A model generated the notes under the pieces. It was given only the letters and a program-made list of their open reading frames with translations, did not search any database and was not told the origin of the DNA. The position numbers and the translations under genes are program-made. From Verrucomicrobiia bacterium (GTDB lineage Bacteria > Verrucomicrobiota > Verrucomicrobiia > Limisphaerales > JADLHS01), in contig JAMLJH010000002.1 in the NCBI GenBank assembly GCA_023953615.1, positions 832,592 through 896,591 of the forward strand: a DNA stretch of 64,000 nt, given 5' to 3'. Positions 17,502-25,431 of this stretch are shown here, in pieces; position 1 is the first letter of the stretch; each line of letters begins with the position of its first letter.

Positions 17502-18099
17502 TAATTCTTTCGACATCCGGCAGGCGGCCCAGAAAGAATTGCCAGGTGATCAATCGCCACAAACCGAAGGCGATGAATAGCGTCAAGCTGGACATGACGT
17601 ACAGGCCGAAGGCGTGCGGCGGGTCTGGTCGCAGCAGACAGGGCAGGCCGGTGTAGATCACGCCGATGGTCAACACGATGCCGATGGCCCACGGAATCCA
17701 AGGGAACAGACCGTTCCACATATCCAGCAAACGAAAGCAGAAAAAGGGCAGCACGCCATATCCGATGGCGGTAAACGCCTGAGTGAACGTGGCGCGCCGA
17801 TGAAACGTGCTGGAATACGAGCGCGCCGCCGAGGCCACCAGGAAGACCAATCCGATGTACACCAGACTGATGGTGGTTTCCAACGTAACGGTTTCCGAAA
17901 CGGAATAAATTTTAATGTGTTTGCCGTCCGCCCCGTGGGTTTTGCCCCAATGGGTGAGCGCGTAACCTTCGGCAAAGGACGTCAGCAGAATCAGCGGCAA
18001 CACGTGTAGAAAGAAAATGTAGAGCACGCTCCGGTTGGCGACGGCGATGTTATTCCACGTCGCCATGGGCCGGAAAATCAGCAAAAACGCCTTAATCAT
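17455..18099 (-). CDS. multi-spanning membrane protein, Yip1-like
   Basis: A 214-residue protein with about five hydrophobic helices and an N-terminal FRPMATWNNIA segment like that of bacterial Yip1-domain proteins (helix before the membrane domain with a W-x-x-I pattern). Function is not known in bacteria. ATG 18099 is preferred over the more upstream start at 18141. The 3' end runs antisense across the last 47 bases of murQ. Confidence 0.6.
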   Translation of the reverse strand: MIKAFLLIFRPMATWNNIAVANRSVLYIFFLHVLPLILLTSFAEGYALTHWGKTHGADGKHIKIYSVSETVTLETTISLVYIGLVFLVASAARSYSSTFHRRATFTQAFTAIGYGVLPFFCFRLLDMWNGLFPWIPWAIGIVLTIGVIYTGLPCLLRPDPPHAFGLYVMSSLTLFIAFGLWRLITWQFFLGRLPDVERIITQLAGSVAGGVPPP

Positions 18100-18206
18100 G
18101 GTAGGCCAGAATATCTGATGAATTGGAAACTGTTCAACCAAATACCCGGCGGTTCACCGGCATATTATTTCTTCCGTTGCGCGGGGAAGCGTGCTTAACT
18201 CGCGGG

Positions 18207-18524
18207 GTGAACGGAGTGGACAGCATTTGGGACAAACTCACGCGGGTCGTGATGGGGTTGCTGCTGGTCGCGTTTTTAGTGGCCGTCGGCATCTCGTATC
18301 TGCCGCTGATTCGCCAGAACGAGGCGATGCGTGGCGAGATTCTAAAGTTGGACCGGCAAATTTCCGCGAAGACCCAGGAGCAACGGCAACTGACCGCGAC
18401 CATTCAACAAAGCAACGATCCCAAAGCGGTGGAGCGGTTGGTGCGGGAGAAATTCGGCTACGCCAAGCCGGGCGAGACAGTAATTCATTTCGAGGAAGGC
18501 ACGAATGCGTTGCGCGCTCCCTGA
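18207..18524 (+). CDS. FtsB/DivIC-like septum formation initiator protein
   Basis: A 105-residue bitopic protein. One transmembrane helix (about residues 13-33) is followed by a short coiled coil (QNEAMRGEILKLDRQISAKTQEQRQL) and the family motif AVERLVREKFGYAKPGE. In cell division FtsB/DivIC links FtsQ and FtsL at the septum. GTG 18207 follows a G-rich stretch and fits the family length. It converges on frr with 11 bases between stops. Confidence 0.85.
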   Translation: MNGVDSIWDKLTRVVMGLLLVAFLVAVGISYLPLIRQNEAMRGEILKLDRQISAKTQEQRQLTATIQQSNDPKAVERLVREKFGYAKPGETVIHFEEGTNALRAP

Positions 18525-18535
18525 CGCCCCCGGGC

Positions 18536-19096
18536 TTAGACCGTCAGCAATTCTTTTTCCTTTGCCGCCAGGTGCTGGTCAATTTTGGTCGTGTAAGTAT
18601 CGGTGAGTTTCTGCAGTTCCTTTTCCGCCTGTTTCACGTCGTCCTCGGCCACGCCGCTGTCGTGCGCGGACTTTTTAATCTGCTCCATGGCGTCGCGGCG
18701 GATGTGGCGAATGGCGACGCGGCCATCCTCCGCCATCTTCTTGATAATTTTGACAAATTCCATCCGGCGTTCCTGACTCAGTTCGGGAAAGAAAATGCGC
18801 AGCACTTTGCCTTGCACGGCCGGCGACAGTCCAAGGTTCGCTTTTTGAATCGCCTTTTCGATGTGGGGCAGGGTGGAAACGTCCCACGGCTGCACGGCCA
18901 AGGTGCGCGGCTCGGGAGTGGTGAGGGTGGCCAGTTCGCGAATGCGCATTTGCGAGCCGTAGGTTTCCACCAGGATGTTTTCGACGAGTGCCGGCGAGGC
19001 TTTGCCCGTGCGCACACTGGCAAACTCATTCAAGGCCGATTGCTCGGATTTCTCCATTCGCTCTTCGGCCGTTAGTAAAATGTCATCAAGCGCCAT
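18536..19096 (-). CDS. frr: ribosome recycling factor
   Basis: A 186-residue RRF, which with EF-G splits post-termination ribosomes. The three-helix domain and beta domain are recognised by MEKSEQSALNEFASVRTGKASPALVE (segments RTGKASP, ETYGSQMRIRELATL), QPWDVSTLPHIEKAIQKANL, LSQERRMEFVKIIKK and VAIRHIRRDAMEQ. ATG 19096 is preferred; a TTG two codons upstream is in frame. The usual neighbour pyrH is not here. Confidence 0.97.
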   Translation of the reverse strand: MALDDILLTAEERMEKSEQSALNEFASVRTGKASPALVENILVETYGSQMRIRELATLTTPEPRTLAVQPWDVSTLPHIEKAIQKANLGLSPAVQGKVLRIFFPELSQERRMEFVKIIKKMAEDGRVAIRHIRRDAMEQIKKSAHDSGVAEDDVKQAEKELQKLTDTYTTKIDQHLAAKEKELLTV

Positions 19097-19238
19097 GGGC
19101 AAAAATTAACAAATCCCGGGCGATTGTATAGGACTGGTTTTTGATCGAAGACAATTCCAGTAAAAGGTCGAGGAAGCGGTGACAGATGCCGCTCACCCTT
19201 TTGGACAAATCGCAATTCGGCGACGGGGGCCGTGTAGT

Positions 19239-20618
19239 TTAATCGCGCCGACTGGAATGGTTCGCGTAGTGTTCCACCAGGTAATCGCGAAAGGCTACGT
19301 AGTCCGGCGTCGAGCGATCAAAGTCCTCAGGCAATTTGATTTGTTCGGCCATGCGTGGGGGCACGTCGGGCGCCCAGCCGAAAGCTTTGCGGATTTCTTC
19401 GGGAAACTTCGCCGGGTTGGCGGTTTCGAGGATGACGGCGGGCCGCCCGTCCAGCGCTTCAGTTTGCAACCAGTCTTGAAAGCCTTGCCAGGCCACCGCG
19501 CCGTGCGGTTCGAGCAGCAGTTGGAACTTGTGCCAAAAGTCCAGGAAAGCGACGCGCGTCCGCTCGTCACTGACGGAACTGGAAAACAACTCGCGGCGCA
19601 TGCGCTCCAAATCCGGCGCGCGATGGATGATTCCCGTTTCATCCATCTGCCCGCCATAAACCGCAATCAAGCGGGCGAGATTGCTTGGATGGCCGACGTT
19701 CATGGCGTTGGAGAGTGAATTGCGCGAGGGAACGACCTTGGTGTACCGGCCCGTGGCGAGATATTTCGGAAAGGCGTCGTTGTCGTTGACCGAAGCAATG
19801 ATCTTTTTTATGGGGAGTCCCATTTCACGCGCCACGACGGCGCCCATCATGTCGCCAAAATTACCGCTGGGGATGGAAAATACCATCGGCTCGCCGGGTT
19901 GAGCCAAACGCGACGCGGCATAAAAATAATAAACGCTTTGAGGCAGCAGGCGCCCGATGTTGATCGAGTTGGCCGAGGACAGTGGCAGGTGCCGCAGCGC
20001 GGGATCGGCAAAGGCGCGCTTCACCATCGCCTGGCAATCGTCGAATTTTCCATCAATGGCGATGGTGCGGATATTGCCGGTCAACGTCGTCATGAGTTTG
20101 CGCTGACTCACGCTGACTTCCGCAAACGGAAACAGCACCAGTACGCGGATGCCGGGAATATTATGGAACGCGTGCGCGACGGCTGAACCCGTGTCGCCGC
20201 TGGTGGCGGTCAGAATGATCAACTGCTGACGCGTTTGTTGCAGAAAGTATCCCATCAGTCGCGACATCATTTGCGCGGCAAAATCCTTGAAAGAGGCGGT
20301 CGGCCCCTGATCCAGCCGCATCAGATGTACGCGACCGTCAATTCTTTCGAGTGGGATTTCGAAATCGTAGGCGGCGCGGCACATCTCCGCCAGAGCCGCG
20401 TCGGGCACCAGGCCTTGCGTGTATTTGCTGAGCACTCGAAACGCGATTTCCGCGTAGGGCCGGGCGGTGAACGCCGCGATTTCATCGCGCGTCAATTGCG
20501 GAAACGCTTGCGGCAGGTACAGTCCGCGATCCGGCGCCAAGCCATGCAAAACCGCATCACGCAGATCAACGGCGGGCGACTGGCCATTCGTGCTGTGGAA
20601 AAGTAGTGCTGACATCAT
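19239..20618 (-). CDS. thrC: threonine synthase
   Basis: A 459-residue PLP-dependent enzyme converting O-phosphohomoserine to threonine. The N-terminal RDAVLHGLAPDRGLYLP, the PLP lysine K111 in GPTASFKDFAAQ, TATSGDTGSAVAHAF, SANSINIGRLLPQSVYYF and IPSGNFGDMMG mark the microbial ThrC class. The start overlaps the hom stop by four bases (ATGA), so translation of the pair is probably coupled. Confidence 0.96.
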   Translation of the reverse strand: MMSALLFHSTNGQSPAVDLRDAVLHGLAPDRGLYLPQAFPQLTRDEIAAFTARPYAEIAFRVLSKYTQGLVPDAALAEMCRAAYDFEIPLERIDGRVHLMRLDQGPTASFKDFAAQMMSRLMGYFLQQTRQQLIILTATSGDTGSAVAHAFHNIPGIRVLVLFPFAEVSVSQRKLMTTLTGNIRTIAIDGKFDDCQAMVKRAFADPALRHLPLSSANSINIGRLLPQSVYYFYAASRLAQPGEPMVFSIPSGNFGDMMGAVVAREMGLPIKKIIASVNDNDAFPKYLATGRYTKVVPSRNSLSNAMNVGHPSNLARLIAVYGGQMDETGIIHRAPDLERMRRELFSSSVSDERTRVAFLDFWHKFQLLLEPHGAVAWQGFQDWLQTEALDGRPAVILETANPAKFPEEIRKAFGWAPDVPPRMAEQIKLPEDFDRSTPDYVAFRDYLVEHYANHSSRRD

Positions 20619-21922
20619 TCAAAGTTTTCGACTCGGAACATGACGGGATGGCCTTTGATCACGGGCAAACGCGCGATCTGGCGCAAGGCCTTTTGCATGG
20701 CGGCATTGCTGGCGTCGTGCGTCATCAGAATGAGCGGCACGTAATTGCCGGGGTGGCCTTCGGGCTGGATCACCGAAGCGATGCCGATTTTTGCCCGCGC
20801 CAAAATCGCCGCGATTTTCGCGAGCACGCCGGGTTTATCCACCGTGTTCAAACGCAGATAATAACGCGACACAATTTCGGCCATCGGCCGGATACGGCCG
20901 CCGCGAGTGTACGCGTTGAATGGCGCCATCCGGATCTTCGTGCCGAGTTTCAAATCCAGCGCGGCATCAGCCACGTCGCTCAACACCGCGCTGGCGGTGG
21001 CGTCCTTGCCCGCGCCGCGACCGTAGAACAACGTGTCGCCGACAATATCGCCGCGCACGAAGCAGGCGTTGAACACGCCGTTCACACTGGCCAGCACATG
21101 TGCGTTTGGAATCAAAGTGGGATGCACGGAAACCTGGATGCCGCCTTTGCGGTCGGCGAGTTTCTTCACGATGCCCAGCAGCTTGATGGTGTAGCCCAGT
21201 TTATCGGCAAACTGCATGTCAATTGCGGACACGTTGCGGATGCCCTCGGTGTGAATCTTTTTTGCCGGCACCCAGAAGCCGTGCGCCAGCGATGCCAGAA
21301 TCCCGGTTTTATGCAGCGCGTCCTTGCCGTCAATATCGAGATCGGGCGGCGTCTCCGCGTAACCCTGCTTTTGCGCTTCGACCAGCACCGCGGCGAAATC
21401 CGCGCCCTCCTGCTTCATCCGCGAGAGGATGTAATTGCAAGTGCCGTTGACGATGCCGTAGATGGCGGAGAATTGGTTGGCGACGAAACCTTCGCGCAAC
21501 GATTTGATGATGGGGATTCCCCCGCAGACGCTGGCTTCGTAGTACAGGTTCGCGCCGGTTTTCATGGCGGCGGCGAAGAGCTCCGGCCCGCACTCACTCA
21601 ACAACGCTTTGTTGGCCGTGACCACGGTTTTTCCCTGTTGCAACGCGGCGCGGACCATGGTCCGCGCAAGACCGGTTCCGCCGACCAGTTCGACGACGAT
21701 TTGAATTTGCGGGTCATGGACGACCTCCTGCCAGTCGGTGGTCAGCCGCGCCGTGGGAATCTGATAAGGTCGAGGTTCGTCGAATGCTTTGACGGCGATT
21801 TTCTGAAAGTTAATTTTGACGCCCAAGCGTGCGGCCATCAGTCCGCCGTTCTGTTCCCAGGCGTGATAGACCCCGCTACCGACCGTGCCCCCGCCCAACA
21901 TCCCTACGTTTACTTGCTGCAT
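20615..21922 (-). CDS. hom: homoserine dehydrogenase
   Basis: A 435-residue monofunctional homoserine dehydrogenase. The NAD(P) fold begins with GMLGGGTVGSGV (about residues 7-18). VTANKALLSECGPELF, EASVCGGIPIIKSLREGF and INGTCNYIL-type segment GIVNGTCNYILSRM identify the catalytic domain with the conserved lysine region, and residues 355-430 form a C-terminal ACT domain that usually binds threonine for feedback inhibition. It forms a two-gene operon with thrC. Confidence 0.96.
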   Translation of the reverse strand: MQQVNVGMLGGGTVGSGVYHAWEQNGGLMAARLGVKINFQKIAVKAFDEPRPYQIPTARLTTDWQEVVHDPQIQIVVELVGGTGLARTMVRAALQQGKTVVTANKALLSECGPELFAAAMKTGANLYYEASVCGGIPIIKSLREGFVANQFSAIYGIVNGTCNYILSRMKQEGADFAAVLVEAQKQGYAETPPDLDIDGKDALHKTGILASLAHGFWVPAKKIHTEGIRNVSAIDMQFADKLGYTIKLLGIVKKLADRKGGIQVSVHPTLIPNAHVLASVNGVFNACFVRGDIVGDTLFYGRGAGKDATASAVLSDVADAALDLKLGTKIRMAPFNAYTRGGRIRPMAEIVSRYYLRLNTVDKPGVLAKIAAILARAKIGIASVIQPEGHPGNYVPLILMTHDASNAAMQKALRQIARLPVIKGHPVMFRVENFE

Positions 21923-22026
21923 AATCAGTCTTCAGCTTGCCGGGACGCGCCGTCGCGGACAATTCAATTTTGATTTGAAACGCGGTTCAAGCGGTGATGT
22001 TACCAAAATGCGGGAATCTTTCCATG

Positions 22027-22077
22027 CGTCAGCCTTGATTGGAAAAGTGAGACCATTGACCGACCGGCTGACGGAGG
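22027..22077 (+). promoter_or_regulatory. leader hairpin ending at the ribosome binding site
   Basis: CGTCAGCC (22027-22034) pairs with GGCTGACG (22066-22073). The last base of the hairpin is the first G of GGAGG (22073-22077), which stands seven bases before TTG 22085. This spacing supports TTG 22085 as the start rather than ATG 22094, and the hairpin could limit ribosome access. No known SAM riboswitch consensus was recognised. Confidence 0.35.
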
Positions 22078-22084
22078 CGCATAC

Positions 22085-23245
22085 TTGGTTGACATGATAG
22101 ATTCTGATCGTTCTTTTCAGCCTTCCACACTTTGTATTCACGCGGGAACGCACCTTGATGAAGCGACCGGTGGCGCGTGCAGTCCCATTTACACTTCGAC
22201 GGCGTTTGCTTTTCCCAATGCAAGTCATACGCCGGTGTATCCACGTTTCTTTAATACGCCCAATCAACGGGTCATCAACCGCAAACTCGCCGCGTTGGAA
22301 CAGGGCGAGGACGCGCTGGTGTTTGGTTCAGGCATGGCGGCCATCGCGACTTTCCTTTTTGCCTTCCTCAAACCGGGCGATCACGCTGTCTTCCAAGCCG
22401 ACCTTTACGGCGGCACGCAACAATTGGTGACGAAGGAGTTGGTGCGGTTCGGCATCGAAATTTCCCTGGGGCGCACGGCGGCGGAATTCGCCGCGCGGCG
22501 ACGGCCCAATACCCGCTTGATCTATGTGGAATCGCCCTCCAATCCGTTATTGCAATGTGTGGACCTGGCGGCCGTGGCTAAATTGGGTCACGAACACAAC
22601 GCGTTAACGGTCATTGACAACACCTTCGCCTCCCCGATCAATCAGAATCCATTGACGCTGGGCTTTGACGCGGTCATTCACAGCGCCACTAAATACCTGA
22701 ATGGGCACAGTGATGTGAATGCCGGCGTGGTGGTCGCCTCGGGCAAAATCATTCGTCAGCTCACCGCCGGCGCGGTGAACTATGGCGGCATGTTGGACGC
22801 GCACGCTTGCTATCTATTGGAGCGGGGACTGAGAACCCTGGCGGTGCGGATGGAACAACATAATCAAAATGCCGGTCAGCTCGCGCGGTTTTTGCAGCAA
22901 CACGCCGCGGTGGCACGGGTGAATTATCCCGGCTTGCCTGAGCATCCCGATCACGCCATCGCACGGCGGCAGATGCGCGGATTCAGCGGCATGTTGTCAT
23001 TTGAACTGCGCGAGCCAAGTCAACTGGATCAGTTTATGAGTCGGCTGCGCATCATCATGCCCGCCTTGAGTCTTGGCGGGGTGGAAAGCCTCGTGTGCAT
23101 CCCGAGCCGCACCTCGCATCGGTTGATGAGTCCGACGGAACGTCAGCAAGCCGGAATCAGCGATGGATTGGTGCGCCTCTCGGTCGGCATTGAAAACGCG
23201 AGCGATCTGATTGCCGACCTTGAGCAAGCTCTCGGTGCGGCATAA
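22085..23245 (+). CDS. cystathionine gamma-synthase/lyase-type PLP enzyme
   Basis: A 386-residue trans-sulfuration enzyme (Cys/Met metabolism PLP family). The N-terminal STLCIHAGTHLDEATG, the cofactor region FGSGMAAIATF, DLYGGTQQL, IDNTFASP and the PLP lysine K203 in HSATKYLNGHSDV are typical, as is SLGGVESLVCIPSRTSHR near the C-terminus. The exact reaction (cystathionine gamma-synthase, gamma-lyase or methionine gamma-lyase) cannot be fixed from motifs. Its position divergent from hom-thrC suggests a role in methionine synthesis from activated homoserine. Confidence 0.88.
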   Translation: MVDMIDSDRSFQPSTLCIHAGTHLDEATGGACSPIYTSTAFAFPNASHTPVYPRFFNTPNQRVINRKLAALEQGEDALVFGSGMAAIATFLFAFLKPGDHAVFQADLYGGTQQLVTKELVRFGIEISLGRTAAEFAARRRPNTRLIYVESPSNPLLQCVDLAAVAKLGHEHNALTVIDNTFASPINQNPLTLGFDAVIHSATKYLNGHSDVNAGVVVASGKIIRQLTAGAVNYGGMLDAHACYLLERGLRTLAVRMEQHNQNAGQLARFLQQHAAVARVNYPGLPEHPDHAIARRQMRGFSGMLSFELREPSQLDQFMSRLRIIMPALSLGGVESLVCIPSRTSHRLMSPTERQQAGISDGLVRLSVGIENASDLIADLEQALGAA

Positions 23246-23460
23246 AAAAGACAGCCAGGAATTCCCTGGCTGCCTTGAAGCCTTGCGGTTCCGCCGCAGT
23301 TTATTCGACGAGATACGCTGACTCACAATGAAAGACAACGGGGACGCCGGGAGATTTCACTGACAAAGGCGACTGGAGTGGAGCGCTTTTTCAGCAGGCG
23401 GTTGCCTACCTGGCTCTTCATGTGGTGGCCTTCTGTTCGGCCTTTTTCACTCATTTTCAG
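23244..23460 (-). ncRNA. candidate structured small RNA, copy A, with its terminator
   Basis: Read on the minus strand, the segment contains a hairpin capped by a GCAA tetraloop (CAGGUAG-GCAA-CCGCCUG, about 23411-23394), preceded by GGCC GAACAGAA GGCC. It ends in a strong intrinsic terminator: CAGCCAGG GAATT CCTGGCTG (23272-23252) followed by TCTTTTTT. A related copy lies at about 25050-25190 with compensatory base changes in the hairpin. The terminator overlaps the cgs stop region but its T-run works only for minus-strand transcription, and no minus-strand protein gene is present to need it. No promoter was identified. Confidence 0.5.
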
Positions 23461-23561
23461 GGATGTAACCCGGTGTCCTCGATTGTGAGGCCATTCGCGT
23501 TTCCGGGTTTGCGGGCTTCCAGGTTGAAGTCGGGAGCGGAGTCCGCTACGCTGGAAAGGTT

Positions 23562-24935
23562 ATGACGTTGACAGAAAAGCTCCTCGCCCGCGCCGCCGGA
23601 AAAGCTTCCGTGCAGGCTGGCGATAATGTTTGGGTAAAGGCCGACGTGCTGATGACGCACGATGTTTGCGGGCCGGGGACGATTGGCGTGTTCAAGCGCG
23701 AGTTCGGCAAGGACGCGAAGGTCTGGGATAAAAACCGCGTGGTGATCATTCCCGACCACTACATTTTTACAACCGATCAGCGCTCCAACCGCAACGTGGA
23801 TATCCTGCGCGAATTCGTCAATGAACAAGGGCTGCCGTATTTTTACGACGTGATTGATGACCCGCACGGCACCTGGCATTTCGATGCGTCGAAGGACGTG
23901 CAGAAACGCCAGTATGGGTCCAACTACGCGGGCGTTTGTCACGCGGCGCTGCCGGCCAAAGGGCACACGCGTCCGGGCGAAGTGTTGTTCGGCACGGATT
24001 CGCACACCTGCATGGCGGGCGCGTTCAACGAATTTGCCACCGGCATCGGTAACACCGACGCTGGATTCGTGATGGGCACGGGCAAGTTGTTGCTCAAGGT
24101 GCCCGAAACGATGCACTTCCGGCTCGAAGGCAGATTGCAGCCGGGCGTGATGGCCAAGGACTTGATTCTGCATTGCATCGGCGAAATCGGCTTCGACGGT
24201 GCCACCTATCGGGCCATGCAATTTGATGGTCCGGGCGTCGCGTCGCTCTCGATGGACGATCGCATGACGATGGCCAACATGGCGATTGAGGCCGGTGGTA
24301 AGAACGGCATTTTCCCGTTTGATGCGCGCACTGCGGAATACGTGGACGCCCGGGTGAAACTCAACGGCACGCAATCCCGTTACGAACCGGTGGAATTGGA
24401 CCGGGATCAAAAATTCATTTACGAGCTGGTGGTGGATTTGTCGAAACTCGAACCGTTGGTGGCCTGCCATCCCGACCCGGGGCAGCGCAAGACCGCCCGC
24501 GAAATGAACCACATGAAATTGGATCGCGCCTACGTCGGCTCCTGCACCGGTGGCAAGACGAGCGACTTCGTCGAATTCGCCCGGGTGTTGCGCGGTCACA
24601 AGGTCAAGATAGACACCTTCGGCGTGCCCGCCACGCCGCAGATTGTGGACGAGTTGCAAATGACCCGTTGGGGCAAGGAAAGCATCTGGCAGATCCTCAC
24701 GAACGCGGGTGTGCGCATGACGGAGAATGCCGGTTGTGCCGCGTGTCTCGGCGGTCCGGTGGATACGTTCGGTCGGATCAACAAAGCGGGCGTCAACTGC
24801 ATCAGCACGACGAACCGCAATTTCCCGGGACGCATGGGCAACAAGGAATCCAAGGTGTTCCTCGCCAGTCCCGCCACCGTGGCGGCCAGCGCCATCACCG
24901 GCTCCGTAACCGATCCGCGTGAGTTCCTGAGTTGA
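23562..24935 (+). CDS. leuC: 3-isopropylmalate dehydratase large subunit (aconitase superfamily)
   Basis: A 457-residue LeuC-type protein that isomerises 2- to 3-isopropylmalate in leucine synthesis with a 4Fe-4S cluster. Cluster ligands C328 (YVGSCTGGKTSD) and C392/C395 (GCAACLGG) are present, as is GTDSHTCMAGAFNEFATGIG. The long form and motif spacing match the LeuC/HacA-type homologues that can also act as homoaconitase-like enzymes, so the substrate is inferred. The small subunit LeuD is not adjacent. A strong terminator follows. Confidence 0.9.
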   Translation: MTLTEKLLARAAGKASVQAGDNVWVKADVLMTHDVCGPGTIGVFKREFGKDAKVWDKNRVVIIPDHYIFTTDQRSNRNVDILREFVNEQGLPYFYDVIDDPHGTWHFDASKDVQKRQYGSNYAGVCHAALPAKGHTRPGEVLFGTDSHTCMAGAFNEFATGIGNTDAGFVMGTGKLLLKVPETMHFRLEGRLQPGVMAKDLILHCIGEIGFDGATYRAMQFDGPGVASLSMDDRMTMANMAIEAGGKNGIFPFDARTAEYVDARVKLNGTQSRYEPVELDRDQKFIYELVVDLSKLEPLVACHPDPGQRKTAREMNHMKLDRAYVGSCTGGKTSDFVEFARVLRGHKVKIDTFGVPATPQIVDELQMTRWGKESIWQILTNAGVRMTENAGCAACLGGPVDTFGRINKAGVNCISTTNRNFPGRMGNKESKVFLASPATVAASAITGSVTDPREFLS

Positions 24936-24953
24936 ACCGTCCTTGTAGTTTCA

Positions 24954-24987
24954 AACCCTCGCGAGAGACATTTCGCGAGGGTTTTTT
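24954..24987 (+). terminator. rho-independent terminator of leuC
   Basis: AACCCTCGCGA (24954-24964) pairs perfectly with TCGCGAGGGTT (24973-24983), ending in six T residues (24982-24987). An 11 bp stem with an eight-base loop, 18 bases after the leuC stop. Confidence 0.9.
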
Positions 24988-25049
24988 GTCGGCTTATTCT
25001 GTCGCGGCAACGGATTCCTGATCGCGGCGTCGTGTTGCCTCAATGAAAG

Positions 25050-25190
25050 AAGACAACGGAGACTAAAAAAGCAGGGAATACGTTGACTCACAATTAAGGA
25101 CACCGGAGACGCCCTTTTGCAGCGGACGGTTGCCTATCCGGCCCTTCACGCGGTGGCCTTGTGTGGTGGTGAGCTTGTCGCCCGCGGCAC
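25050..25190 (-). ncRNA. candidate structured small RNA, copy B
   Basis: Minus-strand relative of the 23.2-23.5 kb element. The same hairpin appears as CGGAUAG-GCAA-CCGUCCG (about 25138-25121), in which an A-U pair has become G-C and a G-C pair has become A-U, so pairing is kept while sequence changes. The following segment TTGTGAGTCAACGTAT matches copy A at 16 of 17 or so positions. Copy B lacks about 40 bases present in copy A and has no strong minus-strand T-run of its own. Confidence 0.45.
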
Positions 25191-25330
25191 TCGCCGAAAC
25201 TTCTCTTCAATTACCCGCTTCAATGCAAATGGATTAAGGGAAGCTAAATGACTTACCCACTCAGTTCCCTGACCGCCACTCCCAATCGCACCCGCATCCC
25301 AAGGTATAGCCATATTTCTTTAAAAAGTGC

Positions 25331-25358
25331 TTGACGCTATCGGGGGGGGGCGTATTAT
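25331..25358 (+). promoter_or_regulatory. promoter with a nine-G run in its spacer
   Basis: TTGACG (25331-25336) and TATTAT (25353-25358) are separated by 16 bases, nine of which are a continuous G run (25342-25350). The transcription start would be near 25365, about 65 bases before the ATG at 25432, which has the ribosome binding site AGGAG. Gain of one G would give the optimal 17-base spacer. Confidence 0.6.
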
Positions 25359-25431
25359 GCGTTCAATTAGCACCCATGTAATACGAACCGCGTTTACCAG
25401 TGAGTTTGGTTTTTAGAAAGCAGGAGAAGCA

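Noticed and set aside
23321..23454. 44-codon minus-strand frame in RNA copy A, similar to a frame in copy B
   Set aside because: Similarity GHxxKxxxGNRxLxK exists, but the differences are mostly at codon positions 1 and 2 and follow hairpin pairing, so RNA conservation explains it better than protein.
23457..24659. 400-codon minus-strand frame
   Set aside because: Antisense to leuC with no domain features. Minus-strand signals nearby concern the RNA element, not this frame.
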